Assembly (NCBI RefSeq): GCF_963675065.1 | Contig: NZ_OY775906.1 | Location: 2,334,001 to 2,398,000 of the forward strand | Reading direction: 5' to 3' | Length of the DNA: 64,000 nt | Source of the DNA: an uncultured Draconibacterium sp. | GTDB taxonomy: Bacteria > Bacteroidota > Bacteroidia > Bacteroidales > Prolixibacteraceae | Part shown: positions 43,631-52,894 of the stretch, piece after piece | How positions within the stretch are numbered: position 1 is the first letter of the stretch | How the letters are laid out: every line of letters begins with the position of its first letter | Position numbers and translations under genes: made by a program | Notes under the pieces: generated by a model | Databases searched by the model: none | The model's input: the letters and a program-made list of their open reading frames with translations, nothing else | Told to the model about the DNA's origin: nothing

Positions 43631-44770
43631 TTATTGATCACCAACTTTTATTACATTGTGAGTGTATGGTCCTTCAGCCCAGAAATAGGCAATTACATCA
43701 ATGTAGGCCATATCCATTTCTCCGTCAAACTTCCATTTGTCATCCCATCTCGATTCAGGAACCGGCGCCATGTAGTAATATTCTTCATTTCCGGTTGGAC
43801 GGCCATCGGTTGGATTCAGCGTTCCCCACCATTCGTAAGCATCGTTACCATCGGCGTCTTTAATAGTCATTCTGAATTTGTAACGTTCATCGCGTCCCCA
43901 ACCTTCCTGCTTAAATTCAAGAGGCTGATTGCTGGCTTTAAAAATACCTCCGCCTTGGTACTCTAACGAGTACAGGAATTCATCGGTAGGAGCAAAATGT
44001 AGCTGGAAGGCAACAACTTCAGTCATTACCACAGAACCTACGTTAAAATCGATATTGATACGGTAAACTGCGGTATTTTCAACTGTACTTGTTGAGGCTC
44101 CTTCTTTAATCACACCATTGTCGATAAAGAACTGACGGGTGTCGCCTTCGTTAGCATCGGTAAAGAAATATTCTTCGCCGGCAGTAAGTTCTGTGTAAAT
44201 TTCAAACTCACCCGGAGCAGTTCCTTTCATAATGCTTGCATTGGCTAAATCGCTTCCACCTTCAGAACCAGCACCAGTTACATAAACATCAATTGGAACA
44301 TCGGCAAATCCTGCCAAACGGGTAATTTCCATGGTGCGTACTTCCTCACCTTTCAGGTCATTAATCCCTTTTGAAGAGAAAACTGTCCAAATGATTTTTC
44401 CGGTTTCAGCAGAGCCGATACCCGCCAATGCACCAATTTTATTTAATTGTTTGTGCGAAATTGTTGCATGGTTGTAACCACCGTTATTATCTGAAGCCAT
44501 TTTGTAAATCGGTTCCGAGAAATCGCCACCTTCAACATCAAAAGCCACTTCGTAAAGTACCATTCCACTGTCTTCAGCTTTAGCGGGTTCCCATTCGAAA
44601 TATTGAGCTGCCGATGCCGAAGTTTGTAATACAATCGTTGCGTTTTCGGCAGGTTCGTATAAGGTTTGAACAGACGTTACACGAGTATCTCTTAATACAT
44701 CCTCTTCACATCCTACAAATGCGATAAGCAAAGAAGTAATTATGGTAAGTTTTATAATTAGTGTTTTCAT
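43631..44770 (-). CDS. SusE-like outer-membrane lipoprotein
   Basis: A 379-residue surface-glycan-binding lipoprotein following SusD. The signal ends in a lipobox (LLIAFVGC). The first domain (about 25-130) is the SusE-type fold with the start pattern EEDVLRDTRVTSVQTLYEP and ENATIVLQTSASAAQYFEWE; two further beta-sandwich domains follow (IDVYVTGAGSEGGSDLANA and onward). It binds but does not cut glycans. I chose ATG 44770; an in-frame ATG at 44800 gives a 10-residue longer form with no sign of being used. Confidence 0.88.
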   Translation of the reverse strand: MKTLIIKLTIITSLLIAFVGCEEDVLRDTRVTSVQTLYEPAENATIVLQTSASAAQYFEWEPAKAEDSGMVLYEVAFDVEGGDFSEPIYKMASDNNGGYNHATISHKQLNKIGALAGIGSAETGKIIWTVFSSKGINDLKGEEVRTMEITRLAGFADVPIDVYVTGAGSEGGSDLANASIMKGTAPGEFEIYTELTAGEEYFFTDANEGDTRQFFIDNGVIKEGASTSTVENTAVYRINIDFNVGSVVMTEVVAFQLHFAPTDEFLYSLEYQGGGIFKASNQPLEFKQEGWGRDERYKFRMTIKDADGNDAYEWWGTLNPTDGRPTGNEEYYYMAPVPESRWDDKWKFDGEMDMAYIDVIAYFWAEGPYTHNVIKVGDQ

Positions 44771-44818
44771 AATCGATATATGTTTGTTTTTATTATTCAT
44801 TTATTGATTTACCTGAAA

Positions 44819-46456
44819 TTAATACCCCGGGTTTTGGCCCAGATTTGGATTTAAATCTTTTTGCGACTGCGGAACCGCCCACAAATAATCGCGTTGAGGA
44901 TTAAATGTTCTTTTATCAAGTCTGATATAACCATTGTCCATACTCGGATCGCCGTACTGAGCACCATGAGGATTTCCATTTAACACATTTTCGGCAGTTT
45001 CCCAACGACGGATATCAAAGATGCGAAGTCCTTCCAATGCCAACTCGACACGACGCTCGCGACGAATAAGCTCACGAAGTTCGGCCTGACTTAATGAACT
45101 ATCAAAATCTAATGCGCTGGCATCGGTAAATCCTGCACGTTCGCGCAAGGCTTTTATGGTACCGTTCCATACATTTTCATCCATCTGGTCCAGTTCGTTT
45201 TTGGCTTCAGCATACATCAGAAGCACATCGGCATAACGAATCAAAATTAAATTGAGGCCCGAAGTAAACGCTGCCAATGCCTGCGGATCGTAATACTTAC
45301 GCATATAATATCCGGTTGATGTAGAGTTGGTACCTTGTCCTTTGTATTCATCTACCTCGGCCGACTCGTCGGGAGCAGTACCCGGTTTAATATAAATGGT
45401 CTGAATGGTTCCGTCAGGCAAGCGCCAAGGAAATTCGTGATAAACCACAGTTGCTGTTAAACGTGGGTCGCGACGAACATACGGATCGTTTTCGTCGTAT
45501 CCCGAGTTTTCATCATCAATGGTTCTTCCGTTCAGCATCAGGTAGTCGTCAACCAATTCCTGTGTTGGCGCCATTTGATTTACACGAGCCCCTACCGAAA
45601 GTGGTGCATAATCGAAGTATTCTCCCCAGGTGCGCAACGACGGTACATAACCCAAATCAAGAATCACTTCACCGTTGTATTCATTTTCAGGAAGGAAAAT
45701 TCCTTCATACGATGGGAACAAACTGTAAGAACCGTACTGATCAGAATTAATCAACTGCTCACAGGTACTCACCACATTTTGCCAGTCGTTGCTGTACAAA
45801 TATGTTCTTGCTTTTAGTGCCACCGCGGCTCCGGAAGTAAGTCTTCCGTTATCTTCTTCGCTGTATTCTTCGTTTGTTGGCAGAATACCAATAACCGCAT
45901 CAAGCTCGCTGCGCACAAAAGCCAACACATCTTCGTGCGAAGTTCTTGCTATCTCTTTCGATTCGTCCAGCGTAATATCGGTTTCAAACAACGGAACGTC
46001 GCCGTACCAGGTGGTTAGACGGAAATACAGATAAGCACGGATAAAACGCGCCTCTGCATTCATTCTAGCTTTTAAGTTTTCGTCCATTCCTTCTACACGA
46101 TCAACATTTTCGAGAAAAGTATGACAGGTTTTAATTCCGCCGTAACAATCTCTCCATTCGTTGGCAAAACGGTTGTTTGAAGCGTCGGCCTGTCCTGAAG
46201 AAATTATTTTCTCCGAACTAGATCCACGTCCTTCATAAATGTTATCGCTGAGTGCTTCGGTAGAGAAGAAATAGCCCGAGTTATACATTTGACTGTAGGC
46301 CATATTCAAAACCATGTTGGCTTTTTCGGGCGATGTCCAGTAATTGGCTTCTGTAAATTTATTCGTTGGAGCCAAATCCAAATCGTTACAAGAGGTAAAA
46401 AGTATTAAAATTAAACTTGCAACGCCTGCGCTATATTTTAGAAATTTCATCTTCAT
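44819..46456 (-). CDS. SusD/RagB-family glycan-binding lipoprotein
   Basis: A 545-residue lipoprotein with lipobox (LILILFTSC) and the SusD fold: N-terminal TPR-like helices (NMVLNMAYSQMYN, FIRAYLYFRLTTWYGDVPLF) and the C-terminal RagB/SusD region (ALRERAGFTDASAL, REERR-type motif in LIRRERRVELALEGLRIFDI). It caps the SusC barrel and delivers mannan oligosaccharides. Start is ATG 46456 (MKMKFLKY), with a second ATG two codons later. It begins 11 bases after susC and precedes the susE-like gene by 48 bases. Confidence 0.95.
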   Translation of the reverse strand: MKMKFLKYSAGVASLILILFTSCNDLDLAPTNKFTEANYWTSPEKANMVLNMAYSQMYNSGYFFSTEALSDNIYEGRGSSSEKIISSGQADASNNRFANEWRDCYGGIKTCHTFLENVDRVEGMDENLKARMNAEARFIRAYLYFRLTTWYGDVPLFETDITLDESKEIARTSHEDVLAFVRSELDAVIGILPTNEEYSEEDNGRLTSGAAVALKARTYLYSNDWQNVVSTCEQLINSDQYGSYSLFPSYEGIFLPENEYNGEVILDLGYVPSLRTWGEYFDYAPLSVGARVNQMAPTQELVDDYLMLNGRTIDDENSGYDENDPYVRRDPRLTATVVYHEFPWRLPDGTIQTIYIKPGTAPDESAEVDEYKGQGTNSTSTGYYMRKYYDPQALAAFTSGLNLILIRYADVLLMYAEAKNELDQMDENVWNGTIKALRERAGFTDASALDFDSSLSQAELRELIRRERRVELALEGLRIFDIRRWETAENVLNGNPHGAQYGDPSMDNGYIRLDKRTFNPQRDYLWAVPQSQKDLNPNLGQNPGY

Positions 46457-46467
46457 GTCAATCAATT

Positions 46468-49400
46468 TTAAAATTCTAATTCTAAACCAAAACCGTAGTA
46501 CTTAAGCGTAGGATAATTCCGGCCACTGTTTGCACCAACTCCTCCGGTGCCTCCCATATTACTTCCAAATTCAGTCGATTCAGGATCGATAAAAGAAACA
46601 TTTGAAAGTGTGAACAGATTCTGTGCATTTACACTCAGTCGTAGTTTTTGTACCCCCACTTTTGTGGTCAGTTCTTTTGGCAAAGTGTATCCCAACTGGA
46701 TATTTTTCAGGCGAACATAAGCTGCGTTGAAAATGTAAATATCAGAAGGTTTTGCCCAGTTATTTTGTTGCGATGATGATCCTGGAGCTGCCAATCTGGG
46801 CCATTCTGCTTCAGGATTTACCGGTGTCCAGAAATCTAACTGATGCTGGTACATTACATACGAATAATTCGCATGGAAAGGCTCTACCAGCTCACCACGC
46901 AAAAACATATCGCGTTTACCTACTCCCTGAATTAAAACACCAAGATCAAATCCTTTCCAACTCACGTCGTAGTTTAATCCGAAAGTATAACGAGGAAATG
47001 CGTTTCCTAAAACCTGACGGTCCTTGTCGTCAATAACACCATCGTTATTCTTGTCTACATATTTTACATCGCCCGGTTCAACAGTTGCTCCAATGGGCAA
47101 GGCACTGTTCTCAATTTCCTGGTAACTACCAAAATAACCATCGGTTTTATAACCAAAGTACGATCCCAAAGCTTCGCCTTCGCGAATTAATTTACGCATC
47201 TGGTCGTTCGAATCAATTTGTTCGCTACCGCCAAAGTCAACTACTTCGTTTTTCGAATCTGCAATGTTCAAGCGCACATTGTGGTCAACAGCACCTGTTT
47301 TTGCGTGATAGTTGATGGTTGCTTCCCATCCACGGTTTCTCATTTCTCCGGCATTTTCTTTTGCAACTGCACCTCCAAATACCGAAGGCACAACAGGAGT
47401 TAACAGGATTTGAGAAGTAAGTTTATTGAAGTAGTCCAATGAAACCGATAATTTATAATCGAAAAATGTAGCATCGGCACCAATGTTAAAGTTGGCCGAT
47501 TGCTCCCACTGCAACACACTGTTTCCAAAATCGAAACCGGTTCCGGAAACGGCTCCATTATTAAAGCCGTAACTGTTATTATAAACAGTGTAGGTTGTAA
47601 AGTATGAGTAATCATCAACATTCTGGTTACCCAACACACCGTACGAACCACGTAATTTCAGGTCGCCGATATTGCTCTTATAGTTATCCATAAAACTTTC
47701 TTCAGACAAACGCCAGCCCGCAGTAAACGACGGGAAAAATCCCCAGCGGTAGTCTTCAGCAAATTTTGAAGAACCATCGTAGCGGAAACTAAATTCACCG
47801 TAATACTTGTCGCGGTAATTATAACCTGCACGACCAAAAATGGAGTAAATACTTCTTTCCTGTGTTTGTGCCGGTGTATTGTAGCTCGACGGATCTATTT
47901 CGGTTTCCGATTCAGGAAGACCAAGATCGCGGTCGGTATATTTCATTTTTATTTCGTTGGCCTGACGTGTATATGATTCGTTGGAAACACCTATCAAACC
48001 GGAAACATTATGGTCTTCGTTGAAGGTTTGGTTGTAATCCAACAAAAACTGCGTATTCAGAATGTACCTTTTCTCGTTGTAATCTTCGGTAGGACGGGTA
48101 TCGTTAGCATACGAGTTGGGTTTTTCAGCAGTTGGGCTTGAGTAAAACGGAACTTCCAGTCCTCTGATAAAACGGTGGTTTGCTCCTAAATCAAGTCCCA
48201 CCATTGCTTTTGCCTTTAAACCTTTTGCCACATCCAGTTCCGCGTTCAAACTTCCAAGGAAGTTATCATCGTCTTTTTTCTGAAAACCACCGGCTTCCAA
48301 TTGTCCCAGCGGGTTAAATTGCGAAAGCACATCGTTAATCAGGTACTTGCCATTGTCGGCTTTCATCTGGTAAGTGTAGTAAGGCGGAATACGCGAACCG
48401 TCAACAATAAGGAATCCGGTGCTGGCATTTGGCGCCTTCTGCATAGTGCGGTTAAAAGCCATTAAAGCACTTAATTTCAACTTCCCGTACTGACTTACCA
48501 GGTTGGTTCTGAAATTATAACGCTCAATTCCGAAACTACCAACGAAGTTGCTTTCCTGATTGTAGTAACCTGCAGAAACCATGTAGGTAGAAGTTTCGTT
48601 ACCACCTGAAATACTGGCGTTGTAATTTTGCTGTAAGGCTGATTGCAAAATGCCGTCCAGGAACCACTGTCCATCACCGTTCTCCTGGAAATCCCTGATT
48701 TCGGCAGGCGTATATTTTGGCGAAGATCCCACATTTAACAAAGCTTGATTTTTAAGCAATGCGTTTTCATATCCTTTTACAGGCTGAAACAATACGTGAG
48801 GATCCTGAAAACCTGTCATTGTGCTTACACGTACAGTAGGTTTATCATTTGTGGTACCTTTTTTAGTGGTTACCAGAATTACCCCATTTGACGAACGCGA
48901 ACCGTAAATAGCAGCACTACCGGCATCTTTAAGTACCGATACATTTTCAATATCGGCCGGGTTCATGTTGTTCAAACTTGACATCTCTGTAATCATTCCA
49001 TCGATTACGATTAAGGGGCTATTGTTATTCATGGTACTTACACCACGAATATTGATATTCATGTTATTATCGTTCGGGTTCATGCTACGTTGCTGAATAA
49101 CAAGGTTAGCCGAAGCTCCCTGCAAAGCCTGCACCGCATTTCCAACCGGACGATCTTCAATTAAATCTGAGTTTACCTGATCAACAGAACCAATCAGGTT
49201 TTTCTTTTGCATGGTACCGTAACCAATTACCACAACCTCTTCAATACCTACGGCATCTTCTTTCATCACCACCGAAATATTGCTTTGGTTGCCCACAACT
49301 ATTTCCTGCGAAAGCATCCCAACAAATGAAAAAGCCAGAACAGCATCAGGACCAACATTACTTATCTGGAAATTTCCATCAATGTCGGTAACCGTTCCCT

Positions 49401-49878
49401 GGGTTGTACCTTTTACAAACACTGTTACACCCGGAATTGGCTGACCATCAGCTCCGGTAACTTGCCCACTTACTGCCTGTTGCTGAGCCGCCAGTATGTT
49501 TGCATCATCAAATTCGCCTTTAAACAGGGCTACCTGCCGGCCAACAATTTTATAGTCAACACCGGTGTCATAAAAAATCTCGGTTAAAATTTTCTCGATA
49601 TTTGAATTTCGGAAACTTACCGACACTTTTCGTTCTGTATCAATTACATCCTCTGAATAGAAAAAATAGAACTCGCTTTGGTTCTCAATTTCTTCCAGAA
49701 CAGTTTTTACATCTGTATTTTTCAGTTCTACAGACAATTTGGTTGCCTGCGAATAGCTTTCGTTAGCTATTACCGAAAAAACACTTACACATAACAAAAA
49801 CAAAGTTACTTTCATAAGTCTTAAAAGTTTTAAGAAGAAACTCCCTAAAGGGATTTCCTTCAATCTCTTTTTTTTCAT
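46468..49878 (-). CDS. SusC/RagA-family transporter with N-terminal STN domain
   Basis: A 1136-residue TonB-dependent oligosaccharide transporter with signalling function. Signal peptide is long (about 1-45, ends ANESYSQ); the STN domain at about 46-115 (KLSVELKNTDVKTVLEEIEN) contacts FecR in the periplasm; then the carboxypeptidase regulatory domain at about 125-215 (VSGQVTGADGQPIPGVTVFV), the plug (VIGYGTMQKKNLIGSV, LKDAGSAAIYGSRSSNGVIL) and the barrel ending in YYGFGLELEF. The STN domain fits the fecR gene 126 bases upstream and the divergent ECF sigma gene: ligand passing through SusC would release the sigma factor and raise expression of the operon. Confidence 0.96.
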   Translation of the reverse strand: MKKKRLKEIPLGSFFLKLLRLMKVTLFLLCVSVFSVIANESYSQATKLSVELKNTDVKTVLEEIENQSEFYFFYSEDVIDTERKVSVSFRNSNIEKILTEIFYDTGVDYKIVGRQVALFKGEFDDANILAAQQQAVSGQVTGADGQPIPGVTVFVKGTTQGTVTDIDGNFQISNVGPDAVLAFSFVGMLSQEIVVGNQSNISVVMKEDAVGIEEVVVIGYGTMQKKNLIGSVDQVNSDLIEDRPVGNAVQALQGASANLVIQQRSMNPNDNNMNINIRGVSTMNNNSPLIVIDGMITEMSSLNNMNPADIENVSVLKDAGSAAIYGSRSSNGVILVTTKKGTTNDKPTVRVSTMTGFQDPHVLFQPVKGYENALLKNQALLNVGSSPKYTPAEIRDFQENGDGQWFLDGILQSALQQNYNASISGGNETSTYMVSAGYYNQESNFVGSFGIERYNFRTNLVSQYGKLKLSALMAFNRTMQKAPNASTGFLIVDGSRIPPYYTYQMKADNGKYLINDVLSQFNPLGQLEAGGFQKKDDDNFLGSLNAELDVAKGLKAKAMVGLDLGANHRFIRGLEVPFYSSPTAEKPNSYANDTRPTEDYNEKRYILNTQFLLDYNQTFNEDHNVSGLIGVSNESYTRQANEIKMKYTDRDLGLPESETEIDPSSYNTPAQTQERSIYSIFGRAGYNYRDKYYGEFSFRYDGSSKFAEDYRWGFFPSFTAGWRLSEESFMDNYKSNIGDLKLRGSYGVLGNQNVDDYSYFTTYTVYNNSYGFNNGAVSGTGFDFGNSVLQWEQSANFNIGADATFFDYKLSVSLDYFNKLTSQILLTPVVPSVFGGAVAKENAGEMRNRGWEATINYHAKTGAVDHNVRLNIADSKNEVVDFGGSEQIDSNDQMRKLIREGEALGSYFGYKTDGYFGSYQEIENSALPIGATVEPGDVKYVDKNNDGVIDDKDRQVLGNAFPRYTFGLNYDVSWKGFDLGVLIQGVGKRDMFLRGELVEPFHANYSYVMYQHQLDFWTPVNPEAEWPRLAAPGSSSQQNNWAKPSDIYIFNAAYVRLKNIQLGYTLPKELTTKVGVQKLRLSVNAQNLFTLSNVSFIDPESTEFGSNMGGTGGVGANSGRNYPTLKYYGFGLELEF

Positions 49879-49925
49879 AGATTTGACGTATTAAGATTAA
49901 TAATTCTAATAATTATTTTTCGGAG

Positions 49926-49950
49926 GTGGGGAAGTTGGTGGCTTCTCCAC
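49926..49950 (-). repeat. GC-rich hairpin between fecR and susC
   Basis: Arms GTGGAGAAG and CTTCCCCAC (49950-49942 and 49934-49926) pair over nine positions with one wobble and a seven-base loop. No U-tract follows, so it is not a standard terminator; it could be an RNA-processing or stability element. Confidence 0.55.
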
Positions 49951-50004
49951 TTCTTTATGTTTTTGGAGGTTTAGTTTTAGTTACTTATTCCATAGGCAGA
50001 TCTG

Positions 50005-50976
50005 TTATTTTATTGGTTTTACAATCAGTTTTCTTTCGTTCTTATCGTATTCGTATTTTAATGACAATGTTATCTCCAACAAGTCCATAACTTCCGTAAT
50101 CGACTCGTACTCGATTGTTGCCGTCAATTTCTTATCTGATATATATTGATCATCCAGTTCAATCTCAATATTATACCACCGTTCCAACCTTTCAACAACA
50201 TCTTTCAACGATTCATTTCTGAATATCAACTTATTGTCAATCCACGACGAATAAATTTCGGTATCAACTTTTTGCACCTGAATTGATGAGTTTTCTGCAT
50301 CAATTACAGCCTGTTGTCCGGGTGCCAGAATTTGTTGTTCGCCGGCGTTTGAAATCAATCGTACTTTTCCCCTTTCCAATGTCACCTCAGGGTTGGTATC
50401 TGAATAACTCATTACATTAAAAGCTGTACCCAGTACATTTACCTGTACATTCTCGGCAATAACTTCAAATGGTGTTTTGCTTTTCTGAACATCGAAATAG
50501 GCTTCTCCACTCAGTTTCACCAAACGCTTTTTTCTGCTGAATTCTTTCGGATATTCTAAGGAAGAACCTGAGTTGAGCCAAACTTCAGAACCATCGGGTA
50601 AAACAAAATGGGTTTTTGAGGCAAGCGGCGTTGAAACAGTTTGTAGCTCGGCACTACTATTCGTTTTATCAAGTGTGAAAAATAGAGCAATAGCCAACGG
50701 AATAAAAAGAACTGCTGCCACCCGTGTTAAATAAGTTAATAATATTCGGGGTTTGCCTTTACGTGGTTCCTGGCTATTTATTTCGTAATGAATTTTGTGT
50801 AGCGTATCCGACAAATCGGGAGTTTCTCCTTCCCCTGCTTTTGTGCTTTTCCAATGTTCCTTCATATTGGCATCCAAAACCGACTGCTGGTCCGGCTTTA
50901 CAAACAGTTCAACAAATTGCTGAAACTCCTTCTCCGAGCAATTGTTTTCGAGATATTTTATGTAATATTCTTTCAT
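50005..50976 (-). CDS. FecR-family anti-sigma factor (mannan locus)
   Basis: A 323-residue single-pass inner-membrane protein. The N-terminal cytoplasmic part (about 1-78, EKEFQQFVELFVKPDQQSVL) holds the sigma factor; the membrane helix is about 84-104 (VAAVLFIPLAIALFFTL); the periplasmic FecR domain (about 110-215, FVLPDGSEVWLNSGSSLEYP, LSGEAYFDVQ) and the C-terminal DUF4974-type domain (about 245-323) contact the STN domain of the transporter. It heads the operon leading into susC and is divergent from the matching ECF sigma gene, with 163 bases between the start codons. The usual order in these loci puts sigma and fecR on the same strand. Confidence 0.93.
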   Translation of the reverse strand: MKEYYIKYLENNCSEKEFQQFVELFVKPDQQSVLDANMKEHWKSTKAGEGETPDLSDTLHKIHYEINSQEPRKGKPRILLTYLTRVAAVLFIPLAIALFFTLDKTNSSAELQTVSTPLASKTHFVLPDGSEVWLNSGSSLEYPKEFSRKKRLVKLSGEAYFDVQKSKTPFEVIAENVQVNVLGTAFNVMSYSDTNPEVTLERGKVRLISNAGEQQILAPGQQAVIDAENSSIQVQKVDTEIYSSWIDNKLIFRNESLKDVVERLERWYNIEIELDDQYISDKKLTATIEYESITEVMDLLEITLSLKYEYDKNERKLIVKPIK

Positions 50977-51108
50977 ATAATTTTGTAGTCACTTGTTAAA
51001 CGCATAAAGAATAAAAAACCCCTGCTTCAGTTCTACAATTTACCCATTTTTTTTCCTTCAAGAATCAAACTCCATTATTTCATTCAGTCAAAATCTGAAA
51101 ACATTTTA

Positions 51109-51116
51109 TAGATTTG
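51109..51116 (+). promoter_or_regulatory. Candidate -7 box of the ECF sigma gene
   Basis: TAGATTTG matches TAnnTTTG and ends 23 bases before the sigma gene ATG. The -33 element is not clear, as is common for weakly expressed regulators. Confidence 0.5.
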
Positions 51117-51139
51117 TGAGTTCTAGCTAGCAGCGACAG

Positions 51140-51718
51140 ATGAATAACGAGAAACTAATTAATCGATTTATTGATGGCGATAAAACGGCCATTAACGATT
51201 TGTATGCCGAATATAGCCCGAGGTTGTATCGCTTTGCCATAGCCTACCTAAAATCGGAATCAGAAGTTCTCGACATCGTTCAGGAAGTATTTGTTAATGT
51301 TTGGATAAACAGAAACAAACTAAAAAAAGACTCAAATCTTGACGCCTACTTATTTACTGTGGCCAAAAACACCTTAGTTTCTGTTTTTCGCAAGAAGCTT
51401 TCGGAAAAAGACTATTTGGAACATCTGAGAAACAAATCAATAACCAATAGTATCGATACTGAATCGCAGTTTAACTACAACCAGTTATCCGACAAGCTCA
51501 GTGACCTGGTAGAACAACTACCTCCACAACGAAAAAAAATATATCAGCTTAGCAAAGAACGTGGTTTAGCGAATAAAACAATTGCAACAGAGCTGGGTAT
51601 TTCAGTAAAAACAGTTGAAGACCATTTAAGCAAAGCCAGCAAATTCATAAAAAAGAATTTAACCGAATACGGTTTCATTGCCTTGCTTTTTATCGACCTG
51701 TTTGTCAACTCCAAATAA
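51140..51718 (+). CDS. ECF-type sigma factor of the mannan locus
   Basis: A 192-residue sigma factor with region 2 (about 10-85, LDIVQEVFVNVWINRNKL; LFTVAKNTLVSVFRKKL) and region 4 (about 120-175, LPPQRKKIYQLSKERGLANK followed by TIATELGISVKTVEDHLSKA). The C-terminal tail (FIALLFIDLFVNS) is hydrophobic and could touch the membrane or FecR. By position it is the partner of the FecR at 50005 and should direct transcription of the fecR-susC operon. It is divergent from fecR and convergent with the MFS gene, 18 bases away. Confidence 0.93.
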   Translation: MNNEKLINRFIDGDKTAINDLYAEYSPRLYRFAIAYLKSESEVLDIVQEVFVNVWINRNKLKKDSNLDAYLFTVAKNTLVSVFRKKLSEKDYLEHLRNKSITNSIDTESQFNYNQLSDKLSDLVEQLPPQRKKIYQLSKERGLANKTIATELGISVKTVEDHLSKASKFIKKNLTEYGFIALLFIDLFVNSK

Positions 51719-51736
51719 CAGCTCCGGCGGTATCCG

Positions 51737-52879
51737 CTATTTCATTTTTAACGCGTTTATCAATAGATACACAAATAACAATAACACGACAAGCATCGCC
51801 CCGGTTTGTCCGGCATTATCAGAAACGAATCCCATAATTGGCGGAACTATTGCACCTCCGGCTACTCCCATTATCAGCAAACCCGAAACTTCGTTAGCAT
51901 ACTCCGGCTTTCGACGCAATGCGGCCGAAAAAACAATGGAAAACACATTGGCAACTGCCAGGCCGGAACAAAATATCATTATATACATCAGAGAAACCGG
52001 ACCGGGAACAACAACCATAACCACCAGTGCTACAATTCCTAAAATGGCACTCCCGATGTAAAATAGCCGACCAGAATATTTCATTAACAAAATTGCGCCG
52101 ATAAAAGTACCGATGGTACGGGCTGCAAAATATAAGCTTGTTGCCAATCCTGCTTTCTCCAACGGCATAACGGTTCGTTCCATCAGAAACTTAGGAAAAG
52201 TAACATTTAACCCAACATCGATGCCCACTAACACTACAATTGCAAAAAAGAAACTCAGCATAACCTTATCTTTCAACAACTTAAAGCTTGCTGCAAAACC
52301 GGCTGTTTCGCTGGTTGACTGTTCTTTTTGAATCGGAGCCAATAAAAGCCATAAACCCGATAACAAGGTAACTGAAGCAAAAAACGGGAATATAAGTTTC
52401 CAGTTTCCGAACATGCCGGATGCCACGCCAGCAACAATAGGCCCGATAAACGAAGCAATAGCTTTTACAAACTGGCCAAGTGTAAGGCTACTGGTTAATT
52501 TCTCGCCGCTAACCACATTGGTTAGCAAGGGATTTAATGCAACCTGCAAAATTGTGTTTCCGATGCCGAGCAAGGCAAAGGCAATTAACACCATGGTATA
52601 ACTGTAGGTTGCCAATGGCACCAGCAAAGCCAGCAGTGTAACAACAATACTTAGTAATACGGTATTTTTTCGTCCAAGCTTGTTCATCAACACTCCTGTT
52701 GGTACCGAAAACACGGCAAACCAAAGAAATACCATCATGGGCAAAAGGTTGGCCATTGAATCGCTCAATCCAAAATCCTGCTTTACATAACTGGATGAAA
52801 TGCCCACCACATCGGCAAAGCCCATAATAAAGAAGCTAAACAAAACCGGCAGTACGGCTAAATTCGATTTTTTACTCAT
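51737..52879 (-). CDS. MFS sugar transporter
   Basis: A 380-residue inner-membrane carrier with about 12 hydrophobic segments. The first cytoplasmic loop shows the MFS signature (GVLMNKLGRKNTVLL). It resembles the FucP/NagP-type hexose carriers common in Bacteroidota sugar loci (SNLAVLPVLFSFFIMGFADV at the start). As last gene of GH92-isomerase-ROK-MFS it most likely brings mannose or a small mannoside released in the periplasm into the cell by proton symport. The exact substrate is inferred from neighbours. Confidence 0.9.
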   Translation of the reverse strand: MSKKSNLAVLPVLFSFFIMGFADVVGISSSYVKQDFGLSDSMANLLPMMVFLWFAVFSVPTGVLMNKLGRKNTVLLSIVVTLLALLVPLATYSYTMVLIAFALLGIGNTILQVALNPLLTNVVSGEKLTSSLTLGQFVKAIASFIGPIVAGVASGMFGNWKLIFPFFASVTLLSGLWLLLAPIQKEQSTSETAGFAASFKLLKDKVMLSFFFAIVVLVGIDVGLNVTFPKFLMERTVMPLEKAGLATSLYFAARTIGTFIGAILLMKYSGRLFYIGSAILGIVALVVMVVVPGPVSLMYIMIFCSGLAVANVFSIVFSAALRRKPEYANEVSGLLIMGVAGGAIVPPIMGFVSDNAGQTGAMLVVLLLFVYLLINALKMK

Positions 52880-52894
52880 AAGTTTTTTTGCTTG

